In this document: positions 33,196 through 45,029 of the stretch, piece after piece
Numbering within the stretch: position 1 is the first letter of the stretch
Layout: each line of letters starts with the position of its first letter
Assembly: GCA_905220665.1 (NCBI GenBank)
Contig: CAJNAR010000153.1
Location: 372,001-436,000, forward strand
Direction of reading: 5' to 3'
Length of the DNA: 64,000 nt
From: Albugo candida
Lineage: Eukaryota > Oomycota > Peronosporomycetes > Albuginales > Albuginaceae
Program-made: the position numbers and the translations under genes
Notes under the pieces: model-generated
Told to the model about the DNA's origin: nothing
The model's database searches: none
Seen by the model: only the letters and a program-made list of their open reading frames with translations

Positions 33196-34397
33196 GCAAC
33201 CAAAACGCCTGTCTAGGAATCATATTTGTAGAATGGGTCTATTTGAAAACATGCTAGTGCGTCAGTCATTCCTCTATGGAATTGCATCAGTTTCACCTGA
33301 TTAAAATTTCATTTGATTAATGACCAATGCTTGTTTACTTGTTTTGTACGTGCGGTTCGAAATCGTAATTGAATTGAGATGTACTGTTATATGCAGCTGA
33401 GGAGTTGCTTGTTCTAGGATCATACCGTAGCGAAGATCATAATTGAAAAATCCGACCCTAGTTCATCATTTTTGATCTATGGTACGCCTTACCCTGATAA
33501 AGATTCCGTATTCTTTATGGTATGATTGAGTATTAAAGGTACCATTTCATAAATGAGACACACGCAAGTGTGCTTTTTACCGAACGTGAACCGACTTTTT
33601 ACAGATGGACAACTCGTGTATGAACTATAGACTTCATGCAAATTATAGCGCACTTTTGTATCGTAATTGCACGTTTCATTCCGAATAAGAAACCTGTATG
33701 TCTAATGATATGATAAGTTTGGGTAGAAGAAAGTTATCGGACCCTCACTTGCGTGCCGATCGACAGTAAGATCTTTATAATTGCACACGTTTTCCACTTG
33801 GTTTTGAAATATCTTGAGTCGCCCGTTCTTTTCGCTTTATGATGCTTTTACGGAACTTTATTTGTTACTATAGTGTATAGTGTAAACATCCAGAACAGCG
33901 TCTTGAAATCTTTTCATGACCATGATAACCTATCCAACAGTACAACAGTAGGATACATTTAGTTAGAGTATAAATTCCGATTAGTACTCTAAGCGTCTTT
34001 CGCTTTTAACTCGAAGATCTGCGACATACTTTTGAGGTCCAACATTTGGCACTATCATCCTTACATACATACTTCTAGTCTAAATATCCAGTTCACAAAC
34101 AAACACGGTGGCTTACTTTCAGATGCGCGCTAGTAAGAATGTAGAGCAGGTAACATGCTGCTCTTGCATTTTGCCTTAAATCTTATGCTAAATCCTTTTT
34201 TGTCCTAGAATTCGGAAAGGTGGCATTCACATTCGTCCAAATTTGCATTAGCAAACATACTCAACAGAAGTGTGCCGAGTTCAGGACCATGCTCTGGCCT
34301 GTTTCCCTGCAGTCGAATCTCAAAAGAATCAATCATACGTTACTCTAACAACCTTGCGTCCATATCACATTCACCTGAGAGGTCCATCGCACAAGGT
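33196..34397. other. Gene-free intergenic region
   Basis: About 1.2 kb, AT-rich, with no open frame that shows coding features. It holds the 3-prime end of PTPA and the upstream region of the MYB gene. A possible initiator-like sequence, CATTCGTCCAAATTT, lies at about 34233-34247; it resembles the oomycete initiator plus flanking motif with one extra base. Confidence 0.5.
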
Positions 34398-34919
34398 ATG
34401 GCCACTCTGACGAAACACCGACTATCGACCAGAAAATTATACTCCGAGATGGACTCATCTTCATCCAGTGCGTCCTCAAGCATTCCTTCGGTGGATGACG
34501 ATCATAATATACAGAATGATGATGGATGCCCTGGTATACGCGGTGGTCGATGGGATGCCGATGAACATGACCGGTTCTTACAAGGTTTCCGGTTGTACGG
34601 TCATAAATGGAAACGTGTGCAGCAGATCGTACAAACTCGGTCTGTCACTCAAGTGCGAACGCACGCTCAAAAGTATTTATTACGGTTGTCAAAAATGAAA
34701 AATGATCGTCGTCGACCGTGTGCAAGTTTAGTTACAAATGGTTCGAGTTATGATGGAAACGGGAGTGATGACATGCGTGGAATTTCATTTGGAGACAGCA
34801 TGGAGCCAGTCGACACGAGAGAGGAACCGTCGGTTCTTAAATGTAAGAGTGTAACCAGGTGGAGTGACATTGCAGAAGCAGCCAATACATTATGCTATCT
34901 AATGCGGCAGGAGCAGTAG
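34398..34919 (+). CDS. SHAQKYF-type MYB-related protein
   Basis: 173 residues from the ATG at 34398 (the longer frame begins with GTG). A single MYB repeat lies at about residues 47-98: GGRWDADEHDRFLQGF, GHKWKRVQQIV and THAQKYLLRL, a variant of the SHAQKYF signature with Thr, Leu at its ends. A Ser-rich acidic stretch precedes it. In plants this class includes circadian and hormone regulators; in oomycetes such single-repeat MYBs are numerous, some linked to sporulation. The target is unknown. It lacks introns and stands alone in a region with wide spacers. Confidence 0.88.
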   Translation: MATLTKHRLSTRKLYSEMDSSSSSASSSIPSVDDDHNIQNDDGCPGIRGGRWDADEHDRFLQGFRLYGHKWKRVQQIVQTRSVTQVRTHAQKYLLRLSKMKNDRRRPCASLVTNGSSYDGNGSDDMRGISFGDSMEPVDTREEPSVLKCKSVTRWSDIAEAANTLCYLMRQEQ

Positions 34920-35281
34920 TGTTTGTATGGATATGGCTTCATTCACCACCGTGCCAAGAATTTGGAACATTAATCACGGTATACACCTGACTTGACGTCG
35001 TTTTTGCGGTGAGAACATAGCAAGTGAGTGCAAAGACAGAGCTCACCCCTCTTTCACTATCGCATTGCTTATATTGTATATATATATATTTGAACTTTCA
35101 TGTAAAATGCTTCCTCACAGATCATCTCTACGTTAGTCAGTTGCTCGTATAGTTGACGTATACGTCCGGCTGATTGACACTCTTTACTCCTCATCGACGG
35201 GCAGCACCGTATCTCGCAATAGTCGTGCTGTGCCAATCATTTCACAATCATTCCTTATCGATCCTTTACGCATTCATTCGA

Positions 35282-37363
35282 ATGGAATTCTGTCAACTTC
35301 AACCTCCGCTTTGTCAAGCACTTTTAGACGTTGTGCAGGCGCTTGGATTCACACACACAACACCCGTTCAATCCTCCACAATTCCTCACTTTTTAACCGG
35401 CAAAGATGTCTGTGTGAACGCATGCACAGGAAGCGGGAAAACTTTAGCATTCATACTTCCCTTAGCTCAAACTCTGTATACTAAAATCCTAAACAGCAAA
35501 AGTATTCACATACCTTCCGAAAATTGCAATAGTAACCCAAAAGTAGTCGCCATGATTTTATCGCCTACCAGAGAGCTCGCCAAGCAGATTCATTCATTGA
35601 GCGAGCAATTCTTTGCACGTGTATTACCGCAAGTGTTTACTGGTCTCTTTGTTGGTGGAAATTCGACGGAAATGGATGTCCAAAAAATTATCAATGAGAC
35701 AGCGGGAAAATGTCTCGTTATGGTGGGCACCCCGGGACGGGTCCTCGATATCTGGAAGCGGTTTCAAAAGAGAAACACACCTCTGAATGTCGAAGACTTT
35801 GAGATGCTGATCCTTGATGAGGCCGATACGCTGCTGGATTTAGGATTCAAGCAGGAAATTGACCAAATTCTTCAATATGTACCGAAACAGAGAAGAACAG
35901 GGCTATTCTCGGCCACGCAAACACAAGAAGTGAGAGATTTGGCTCGAGCTGGGCTCCGTAATCCTATTGTGATCACCGTGCAAGTGGAATCTGGAAGCCA
36001 TCAGGTCATCCCAACAACGCTGAATAACTACTACGTGGTTGTGGAACACGATCAGAGATTTTCAGTGCTGGTCAAGTTTTTGTCGGATGCTTTTGGGATG
36101 CGAAACTCGATGAGCAATGGAAAAACCGTACTGAATGAATTCAAGTGTATTGTCTTCCTTTCAACATGTGCAGCGGTCGACTTTTTTGGAACCATTTTAA
36201 AGCATCTGCCCAATTTTCGAGACGTGCTGAACGGTACAACTGGCGATATTGTATTGTTACATGGGAAAATGGTGCAGAAGAAACGTGTCAGCAACTACAA
36301 GCGATTCCAAGAGACCAAATCAGGTGTTTTGATATGTACCGATGTCGTGGCAAGAGGTATTGATCTACCAGACGTGGAGTGGATTCTGCAGTACGATCCG
36401 CCTCAAGATCCCAATTTCTTTGTCCATCGGATTGGTCGTACAGCACGTGCTGGACGTACTGGGAACGCATTATCGTTTATCTCACAAAAAGAAGACGTGT
36501 ACATCAATTATTTGCGTATTCGCAAAGTACCGTGTGAAGATTTACCTGAATCTTTTGGGCTCAGGTCACTGGAAGTAGTGGAAGATATCCTTCCCACTGT
36601 CAAGACGCTAATCACTCAAGACCGTGATTTTCTGGAGAAAGGAACCAGAGCTTTCATCGCATTTGTTCGCTCGTACAAAGAACATCAATGCCAATTTATC
36701 TTTCGCTTCCAGGATCTGGATTTAGGTCGTGTTGCCCGTGGCTTTGCTTTGCTTCAATTACCAAAAATCAAGGAGTTCCGAAAGTACAAAATCTCACTGG
36801 AACCTGTAAAGGATATCGACATATCACAAATCAAATTTAAAGACAAAGCGCGAGAGAAAGAGCGTCAGAAAAAACTTGTAGAGTATGCTAAACTCCGAGC
36901 AGAACGGAAACCTCACGAAGAGCTACCAGTCTTTCAGAAAGAAAAGGGCAAGATGACGAAGAATCCAAGACGAAGAGAGAAGAAGAAGGGCTTGCATCAA
37001 CAAATTGTGGACGAATGGGACGAATTAGCAGAGGAAGAACGGATGTACAAGAAACTGAAACGAGGCAAGATCACTGAAGACGATTACGAGCAAGTCTTAC
37101 TCTGTAAGAAGGCAACAAATGATCAAGTGAATGAAGATTTGGAAACGGAAACGATAGAAGGTGCGTTGATGGAATCAAAGGGAAAGAAACGCACACAGGA
37201 ACTTCCCGAGCAAGTGAAAAAACGATTCGAAGCTCGACAACAACTTAAGAAGAAAACGTCAGCTCAACATCTCGAAGCACAAAAGCGGGAACTACGCATT
37301 CGACAGCGTAAAAGAATGAGGCTACAGATGAAACAGAATCAAAAGGCACAACGAAGACGTTGA
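35282..37363 (+). CDS. DEAD-box RNA helicase, DDX55/Spb4 type
   Basis: Single exon, 693 residues. The ATG at 35282 gives the family-typical short N-terminus before the Q-motif; the frame is open further upstream. Motifs: TTPVQ (Q), ACTGSGKT (I), SPTREL (Ia), GTPGR (Ib), DEAD (about 178), FSATQ (III), VARGIDLPDV (V) and HRIGRTARAG (VI). After the helicase core come the Spb4/DDX55-specific parts: FRFQDLDLGRVARGFALL and FKDKAREKERQKKL, then a Lys/Glu-rich tail with KKLKRGKITEDDYE. Spb4 remodels pre-60S particles in the nucleolus. Its stop is 12 bp from the convergent FN3-gene stop. Confidence 0.93.
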   Translation: MEFCQLQPPLCQALLDVVQALGFTHTTPVQSSTIPHFLTGKDVCVNACTGSGKTLAFILPLAQTLYTKILNSKSIHIPSENCNSNPKVVAMILSPTRELAKQIHSLSEQFFARVLPQVFTGLFVGGNSTEMDVQKIINETAGKCLVMVGTPGRVLDIWKRFQKRNTPLNVEDFEMLILDEADTLLDLGFKQEIDQILQYVPKQRRTGLFSATQTQEVRDLARAGLRNPIVITVQVESGSHQVIPTTLNNYYVVVEHDQRFSVLVKFLSDAFGMRNSMSNGKTVLNEFKCIVFLSTCAAVDFFGTILKHLPNFRDVLNGTTGDIVLLHGKMVQKKRVSNYKRFQETKSGVLICTDVVARGIDLPDVEWILQYDPPQDPNFFVHRIGRTARAGRTGNALSFISQKEDVYINYLRIRKVPCEDLPESFGLRSLEVVEDILPTVKTLITQDRDFLEKGTRAFIAFVRSYKEHQCQFIFRFQDLDLGRVARGFALLQLPKIKEFRKYKISLEPVKDIDISQIKFKDKAREKERQKKLVEYAKLRAERKPHEELPVFQKEKGKMTKNPRRREKKKGLHQQIVDEWDELAEEERMYKKLKRGKITEDDYEQVLLCKKATNDQVNEDLETETIEGALMESKGKKRTQELPEQVKKRFEARQQLKKKTSAQHLEAQKRELRIRQRKRMRLQMKQNQKAQRRR

Positions 37364-37375
37364 GATCTGTCCCGC

Positions 37376-39309
37376 TCAGTTCTTAATTCGATCATAATTC
37401 TGGAAGCTTGCTGGATGATCGCTACATCTCTTTAACGTGCGACGCAAGACATTCATTATGGAAAAATCGACTTTATAGCGTGTGAACAGCTCGATACTCG
37501 TCTCCATCACCTTCCTTGCTCGCCGAATATCGACATAATCAGCCAACTTTTCCAGAAGTGCTGCAGCGTGACGGTGAAGTAATGCGTCAAATACAAATCT
37601 CTCCATACTCGCAACTGCGATGTCGACGGCCTCGTTTTGAACACTTGTGGTACTCAAGAGCACATTATTCAGTCTCACAGGAGCTTGCAAACTCTGAGCA
37701 AGAATCTCGAATCCAATTCTCTGTATTGCGGCTATCGCCTCATTCCTCTCCATCACATGAAGCACACCAACGATATTGGACGATTCAAAGGCATTTTTGA
37801 CAGTATCAAAGTATGTGGTGACCGTTGTGTACGATCGTGTACGAATCGGCGTACTCTCTGGAGACCACATACTCCATCCGCCAGCATTTGCTGCTCGGAA
37901 ACGAACTACCACACTCGTGTCATTGGCAAGTCCGTGGAATGTCAATTGAGTCGATAAGATTTGGTTCTTGCGCCCCACTTGCTCATAAGTGGATCGCTGC
38001 AGTCCACCAGCTTGCTTCCAATCATGTTGTAGCCCCTGAAATGCACGACCCGTACGCCGATATTGCAACTGATACGCGAGAATGGCTGGTGGTTTTGTTC
38101 GATTCGACGATACTTTAGATGGAGTGTGGTCCCATGAAACTGTGATACTTCGAGCTGTGACTTGGATCGGGATGACTGCGTTTGCTATCGTCGATGGAGG
38201 ATCTACATCGATGCTCACGTGTCACTTATCTCGTCGAGTCATTACAAACCTCACCTGGAAGCATTCCAATGACAAATCGTTGCTTCCTGTCTCCGTGGAT
38301 GCGGATGCACTCACACGCTCTCTTAACTGCGGAAGAAACAATCGCTTCTCTTTGTTGGACAGATTGTGCCAACATGTCCATCAAATATGCGCAGAAATGA
38401 TCGCTTGTGATGGAAGAGATGTTCTCGAAACCAACGACATCGACAATCGCCCCTTTGAATGCGTCAAAGATACGCTCAAGAAAAATATTGACACCACATT
38501 CATCGTCCATCATTCGGCAGTACTCCACGATGAGCACATTTCTGTCATTCGATACGGCTTGCATTTGGCGGTACAAAGCGCTGGCAAAGTCTTTTTCCAT
38601 CGTTTTGTGCGGAAAGTATCGCACTTGTACGTCAATTTCGACGGCGACACACATTTGCAATGCCAGCAATTTGTTCGAACAAGGAATCGCTATTCAAGAA
38701 GTCAGACAGTCAGCTTTCACGAAATGACACACAACCTTGGAGATACGTTGCCAATTCCGTCGTGTGAATTGCTGTATGACGAAGCTCATCGACACTATCG
38801 ATGCGACTCTGACGGAAAAGGATATACTCGCCGTGGTAGCGTCCACCAAGCACACGAGCAGTTTGTGCCTGGAAACAACGTCAAATGCGATTTGGAGAAT
38901 GAAAGTATCTTACAACAAAGCAGCAGAAAAAAGTTAAAGGCTGCTCGCGTTGTCTCGTCAGATTTTTGTCGATTTGAAGCGGAAGCTCATTCATCGCATT
39001 TCGAAATTCAATGATCGATGGATTTAATAGCAAGCGCGATCCTCGACGCATAAATTTGGCGTACGTTGTGTCGATCAAAATATCAAACAGTTTACTGGCA
39101 GTGGTATCGTAAGACTTTGGAAACGATGACGCATGCTGACTCAATGACGACACCACGATCAATGCGAAACACGGAATCCGCTCGATTCCGATTGTGGGCT
39201 TACCTTCAGACAAAGTAAGTTTCGAGTCATTTTGCATCGCTCCCGAGAGAAATGATACGACAGAAATAGAACAACGGAAGCAATGGCAATGGGATGTGAG
39301 TATTCTCAT
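37376..39309 (-). CDS. Fibronectin type III domain protein, otherwise unrecognised
   Basis: At least four exons on the minus strand. Joins near 38890 (44-nt intron), 38700 and 38200 (about 46 and 63 nt) keep one frame and link MCVAVEIDVQVRYF through FVIGMLP to DPPSTIANAV. The FN3 domain starts there and shows ITVSWDHTP, YQLQYRR and VVRFRAANAGGWS. After it come about 140 helical residues of unknown type. The start is uncertain: ATG at 39309 or 39237, 34-106 bp after the stop of the CFAP161-like gene, and a continuous transcript cannot be excluded. I cannot give a function. Confidence 0.65.
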
Positions 39310-39342
39310 TCAAATTGTTATCACAGCTACAAGTCGAGCCGT

Positions 39343-40952
39343 TTATGACTCCATCGTGCACCATGAAGACTGAAGAAACGCATTCAAATCTCCATCGTTC
39401 TTGAACGCAGTTGTGATATCTTCCATCACTTGGATAAAATGCTGTTCCGAGATCACCTGCACGACATCTAAAGATACCATCAACGATGAAAGACTTAAAA
39501 GGCTGTACCTTTGAAGGAGATACGCCCCAGAGATCAAGATAAGCTTTCACAGTGTCCGTTAAAGACGTCCCATTACTTTTCATGCAATGGTTCTCGTGAT
39601 CGCTCAGCCACTTTGGAGTTAACGTTCCGCCTGCTGCGTCTGCCAATTGATTGAAAAGAATAGCAAATCGCGCGTATCGGTTTGGATCACGTGGAAGACG
39701 AATTGATGCGAGCATCTTGTCGATTGGAATACGCTCGGCCGAACGCTACAGCAAAGAAAGAGACTGATGACGACACACTCTACAAAGAATACAGAAGACG
39801 TACGCTAGCGATTGAATCGAGCCACAAGTCAAAATGCTCCATACGCAATGGCAAATGGTATTTCTGCACATGTGAATGAAATTGCTTGCGATTGACAAAG
39901 CCTTCTTGTCGCGTATCGAGACCAACACATTGCACGATAAAGCTCCGAAACGCGTACACACTTTGCGACAAGCATTCACGAAGCAAAAAGACGACCGAGT
40001 CGGGTGTAGCGACGAAGAATTGAAGAGGACGTTGTGGATGCTCACAATCGTCTAATACGAAACTCCAGCGATTCACTGCCAATTGAACGCGACCTTCGAT
40101 ATCGGGCGCATGCGTACCGACTTCTTCTTTCGACAAAAGATGATGTTTGCCGGCATTCTTAGCGTTCAGCCCACAGACTTCAGTCTCAACGCCGAAATCA
40201 GTCGGTACCTTAGCACGTGATTGTCCATGCAACGCCGCGCCGGTCATTTTATGTCGGAGCGTCACACAATCGCCAACACGGATCTGTGACCCTTTTGCCA
40301 GCATCTTTGGAGCCCCTGCAAGATCCGCTGGTTCACAATGCCAAAGCGCGCTGGAATCCGCAGTCTGACTCATCCAAACGCGCTGGTTGTACGTAATAGG
40401 ACTCATGGATCGTTCTGTCTTGAGTCCGGATTTCAAGAAGAGCAATGGACGTAGAAAAGCGCTTTGATCGTCTTCAAGGAGAGTCTCACTGCATCCAAGA
40501 TAGAATTCATCTCCGTATCCAAGTGTCGCTGACGCTTTTGTCTCGAGCACCACGGAATCGCGCTTTGTCGTATACTCTTTTGGCGATATGATGCGGAAGA
40601 CTGCTCGTGCGGAAATCGCAAATGTCGGCAGTATTGTGACGAGGAATTCATTCGACCCGAATGAAGGCGTTTCTTGGAAAATATTACATGCTAAAGCTCC
40701 TTCCGATTCGATATGGCGAACAGCGACAATTTGATTGTACCGAATGCATCCATCGACGTCAAAGGAACAATGCGCTTCACGATGGAGTCTTTGCTGCTTT
40801 TGACGAAATACAGAAAGTAACGATCCATTTTGTGATTGCTTATTGGCCTTCCGAGAAGCTTCTTCCTGCATGAGCTCTTCATTCCAATTCCCAATACGAG
40901 TGCATGGCTGATACCTCGCACCTCCGATCAATTGTTGTGGTGTGAATTGCAT
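39343..40952 (-). CDS. CFAP161-like flagellar protein with EF-hand-like tail
   Basis: Exons 40952 to about 39800, then two further exons after introns of about 57 and 52 nt. The first 280 residues match cilia- and flagella-associated protein 161: TRIGNWNEELMQEE near the start, CSFDVDGCIRYNQIV, then a beta-rich region with VTLRHKMTGAALHG and HLLSKEEVGTHAPD. CFAP161 is a microtubule inner protein of axonemal doublets. The C-terminal 200 residues, unlike animal CFAP161, have EF-hand-like pairs (LDTRQEGFVNRKQF and FKNDGDLNAFLQ) with imperfect calcium loops. The gene implies a flagellated zoospore stage. Confidence 0.75.
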
Positions 40953-41057
40953 TCGTATTCGGCTTTGGAAGCAACACGTTCAATGGAGAGTCAGGTGTTT
41001 ATTTTTAAAGGTCTCATGCAAAAAGTTCTAATGGAAGATCGAAGACGCTCACGCTTT

Positions 41058-43250
41058 TCAATGGGCTTTCTTGTACTTTATGAAGCGCTTGAGATTCAAA
41101 AGCGACTCTTTCACGTGTGCGATGACATCCCGATCCATTTTCAAGTGCTCTGCTGTCAGTTTATTTCGACACATTGCCAAAGTCGTTTCCAACGCCGACA
41201 ACGCATTCATACTTTTAAAGATTGTGTCAAATGATTCATCGGCATAGATATCGAAGATCGCATTCAATGCTGCAACAACCACTTCGAGATTTGTATCATT
41301 CAGTCGGGAAAAAAGTCTCTCTCCGATCAAAGCGTTCTCATTCCTATCCCGTGAACGTGTACCAATACAACTCAGGGTCCCAATCAAATTCATTGTCGCT
41401 TCGGAATCATTTGTTGCGTGGACTCTCTTCAGCAAATATTCAAAGTGCTGAGGCTCAAGACGGATGCTGTCATATCGCCGAAGGATTGATTGCATCGCCG
41501 ATGTACTACAAGCCGAGTCAGAAGAGTAAATGGCGATACGATGACGTACATCGCTATCTCTAGGTCCACGCTATCGGCAGCTTTCATCTGTGGAAGCGAT
41601 ATCGTCGAAGAATGTTTGTAAATGGTACAGAGATTGTGGAAAATCGCAAAAGCTTCCGATGAAACTATCGACAGCCTTTGAGATCAATTGCGAGACGTCC
41701 ACCATCGATCGACGTACCTTCACATTGTGGAATTTGAATCAGATTGTTGAGAGCATTACAAACGCGTATTCGCATCGTCACAAAGTCGCCAGCTGCATAG
41801 AAAGTGTCACTACGAGGAAGCAAGGAGCGAGGAAACATACCGATCACATTGTTAAAGTCTGGAACACTCACGAGCCCTTGAAGGATCTGCCGACAGAGAT
41901 GAAACACACGACTTTGATTGATTGCGATATGCGCGCGTGTGAGTTTATTGGATCCATCGCTATCGGTGTTCATTTGACTCGAAGCGTATTGCTCCATGAT
42001 CTCTTCCTCGTCACTTCCCCACTCTTCCTCATCGATCGCTATCACACAATACGCAACAAAGCGCGACTTTCAACACCGCTTATGGAGAGATGAGAAGTCA
42101 CTCACCGTCTTCATCGAAGACTGCAAGTTCCGCCACAAGTTCCATTGCCAACACTATTGTCTGCACATTCTCGCGCCATGAACGACAAATTGCTTGAGCA
42201 TTTTTAATCGCTTCCCTCTCATTGGAACTCAACTCTCCATCTTCAATCAAACACTCTTCTTCCAAAAGTGTCTTCTGAGCGATTTCCCATACTTGACGCA
42301 CGTGTTGTGCTTGTTGGATGACATTGGATGCATTGAATTCCAATGCTTTTTCGAGATGCGGAATGCATTTTTGGATTTGGTTTTCTGCTTGTTTCATCGA
42401 AGGAATATTGACAATGATCGCAATTACAAGCAATTTACGATATAGAGACACATTCATATCCAAAACCTCATTCAATGTCAGTGAAAACATCGCATTGGAC
42501 GCAAACATCGCATTCAAAATGGGATTATGATCCGTGAGCAGCATCATGCAACGCAATGTTTCCGTGTGAACTTGAGGTTCCTGGGCTCCCAACCGGATGA
42601 TCTGCATGATTGGATGTATCAGATTCCCTTGAAGTGTCTCGTGTATGGCATGTGGACTACTCTCGCAAAGATTTGTCAAAAGCGCGATTGCTTGTTCCAG
42701 CATTTGTAATGCTTCCGCATGCATTTTCGTCGAATTGAATGTGTCGGCGACGCCATTGGAAGTGAGTACTTTAATGAGAGGTGTGATCACATTCGAGCGG
42801 ATGAGAGTCTCACAGAAAGAAACACCACCAGCGACACTGAGGTTTCTATGGAGATGACGTGAGATGAGATGAGACGGAGGAAGAGCAAGTACCGACCGCA
42901 AGGCTCCGAGCGCGTGGAGACGAACCATTTTCAATGGATCGACTATTCTCGGAATGAGCTTTTCACAGAGACCTCCACGTACCATACGATCAAACTGCTT
43001 TTGGACATTGAGGTCGGATGGATCCAATGCGTCTCCAAACATATTAGCGATCACGACACATGTCGTCTCGCGTACGGATCCATGCAAATCGACAAGCTGC
43101 AGGAACACATGAGCTTCCGTTATGATTGTGTCATTTTCAACGTACGCCCTGAAGCAATGGATCATCTTCGGATGTGATAGTATTTTTCGAAGACGAAGTG
43201 ACACGTTGTGGTTTCTTGATCCGAGTTGTACGTTTTGTCGCCTTCCCCAT
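41058..43250 (-). CDS. HEATR3/Syo1-like armadillo protein (5S RNP import chaperone)
   Basis: The start is ATG 43250, MGKATKRTTRIKKP, as in HEATR3, followed by a 49-nt intron. Another 51-nt intron near 42850 joins GALR to NLSVAGG, reproducing the HEATR3 block GALRNLS. ARM/HEAT repeats run through the middle (AIALLTNLCESSP, GNLIHPIMQII), then an acidic loop (EEEWGSDEEE), typical of the Syo1 linker, and the end LLNLKRFIKYKK. Syo1 co-imports ribosomal proteins uL5 and uL18 for 5S RNP assembly. The segment 41495-41665 needs a further splice I did not resolve fully. Confidence 0.82.
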
Positions 43251-43432
43251 GACAGCGCGAAGATAAGAGCGGCAATGGAGCGAGAATTCTTCGTCACCAA
43301 TTGATTGAGATGCTTATAGTTATATTATACATTATACTATAGTTTATAAATACCGGTAAATAGACCTCGTCGGCCACGTGGAAGTGTATTTTGCTATCAT
43401 CCGTTTACAGACTCATTGAAACACTCGACACG

Positions 43433-44897
43433 ATGCTGTCACGACACGCACATCGAGTTGGAACTCTACTCACTTGTTTTATCCTTTTTTCAAATGTTTG
43501 CGGATTGTTCTCGCCAAAGGATCCGATTAAACATTTGGACAAGAAATCGTTTCGAAATCTTCTGGTAGACTGACTCATTTCTCACGCAATCTCTCATCTA
43601 TTCTCCCATGTGGCTATATAGAAAAGTAAGGGCTTATGGATTGTCAAATTCTATGCTCCGTGGTGCGGTCATTGCAAACAACTCGCGCCGGAATGGGTCA
43701 AAGCCGCTAAAGCGCTAGATGGAGTCGTCAACGTCGCTGCAGGTACCGTGTGTTGCATATTACAACGCTATTATCTTTATGCAAAGGATCAATGTAGTCG
43801 ACTGTGATCAACATAAAGACTTGGCGGCTCAATATGGCGTCCAAGGCTTTCCAACCATCAAGATCTTTGGTCAAGACAAGACCAAGCCAAAAGATTACCA
43901 GGGAGCCCGTGATAGCGCTGGAATCGTACAGACTTGCCTACAGGAAGCATCATCGATGGTACGACAACGCGCGTCCGGGAAGAAGAAACAAACCAAAACT
44001 AAAAAGAAAGAGACGGTCAAGAAAAGTGCTTCCTCATCCAAACAGAAAAAAAGAAAAAGCGATGTGATCACTTTGACTGATAAGAATTTCGACTCTTTGG
44101 TTCTGCAAAGCGGTGAGGTCTGGATGGTGGAATTTTACGCTCCGTGGTGCGGACACTGTAAGAAACTGGCTCCAGAGTGGGAAAAAGCTGCGACCGATTT
44201 GAAAGGATCTGTTATGGTGGGAGCGATTGACGCGACTGCATATGAAAAAAAAGCCGCTGAATATGGAGTGAAAGGATTCCCCACACTCAAGGTTTTTGGA
44301 CCAAATGCTGCTTCCGCGAAGGATGCTATCGATTATCCTGGAGAACGAAACGCGGATGCTATCACCAATTTTGCACTCGCAAAAGTAGAAGCTGATGGTG
44401 GTGGACTCAAAATCAAGGAATACTATTCAAAAGATGTGCTTACCTCCACTTGCGTCGGAAAATCCAGTTGTGTGATCGCTTTTTTGCCACATATTACGGA
44501 AGGCGGGAAAGCTGTACGTGAAAGTTACATAAATGTCCTGCAGGAGGCGTCGAAGCTTGTGCGTGGTAAACCCTTTCGATTCGGTTGGATTCAGGGTGGA
44601 GATCAACCAGAAATTGAACGTGCATTCGAACTATCGTTTGGATTTCCTTCTCTTGTCGCCGTGAGCTTTGACCGCAAACGATACGTTGTGCAGCGTGGTG
44701 CTTTTTCAGCTCCCGATATCGCCGACTTTTTGCATGGCTTACTGCATGGCCGGGAGAGTACCACAGCTTTTGAAGAGTTTCCTCACATGAACAAGATGAA
44801 GCCGTGGGACGGTAAAGACGTCAAATTGGATCTTGTCGAGGATGAAAGCGTGGACGAAGATATTCTAAGCGAAATCATCAATAAGGACGAATTGTAG
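43433..44897 (+). CDS. P5/PDIA6-type protein disulfide isomerase, KDEL-ending
   Basis: Three exons (43433-43564, 43622-43742, 43798-44897) joined in frame, about 450 residues. A hydrophobic N-terminus ([15 protein letters not shown]) acts as signal peptide. Two thioredoxin domains each have FYAPWCGHC, and the C-terminal non-catalytic domain of the P5 type is present. The protein ends NKDEL, an ER retention signal. It forms and reshuffles disulfides in the ER lumen. Between the two thioredoxin domains lies an unusual Lys-rich linker of about 30 residues ([15 protein letters not shown]). The same strand carries enolase 130 bp downstream. Confidence 0.93.
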
Positions 44898-45029
44898 GCG
44901 AGTTTTGTAGTTTCCTAAAAATGCAAGACCTTTCTCGAAAACTTGCGTATAAGTGATACTGAGTAGACCACGCTATTTCCGACATATGTCAGTTCGATTA
45001 TTTGAGATTCGAAAAAATAAACGATTTTG

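Noticed and set aside
38082..39014. Plus-strand frame of 310 codons
   Set aside because: Antisense to the FN3 gene exons, which splice in frame and contain a recognisable domain. No family feature on the plus strand.
45027..45029. TTG as start of enolase
   Set aside because: The ATG directly after it at 45030 gives the normal enolase N-terminus.
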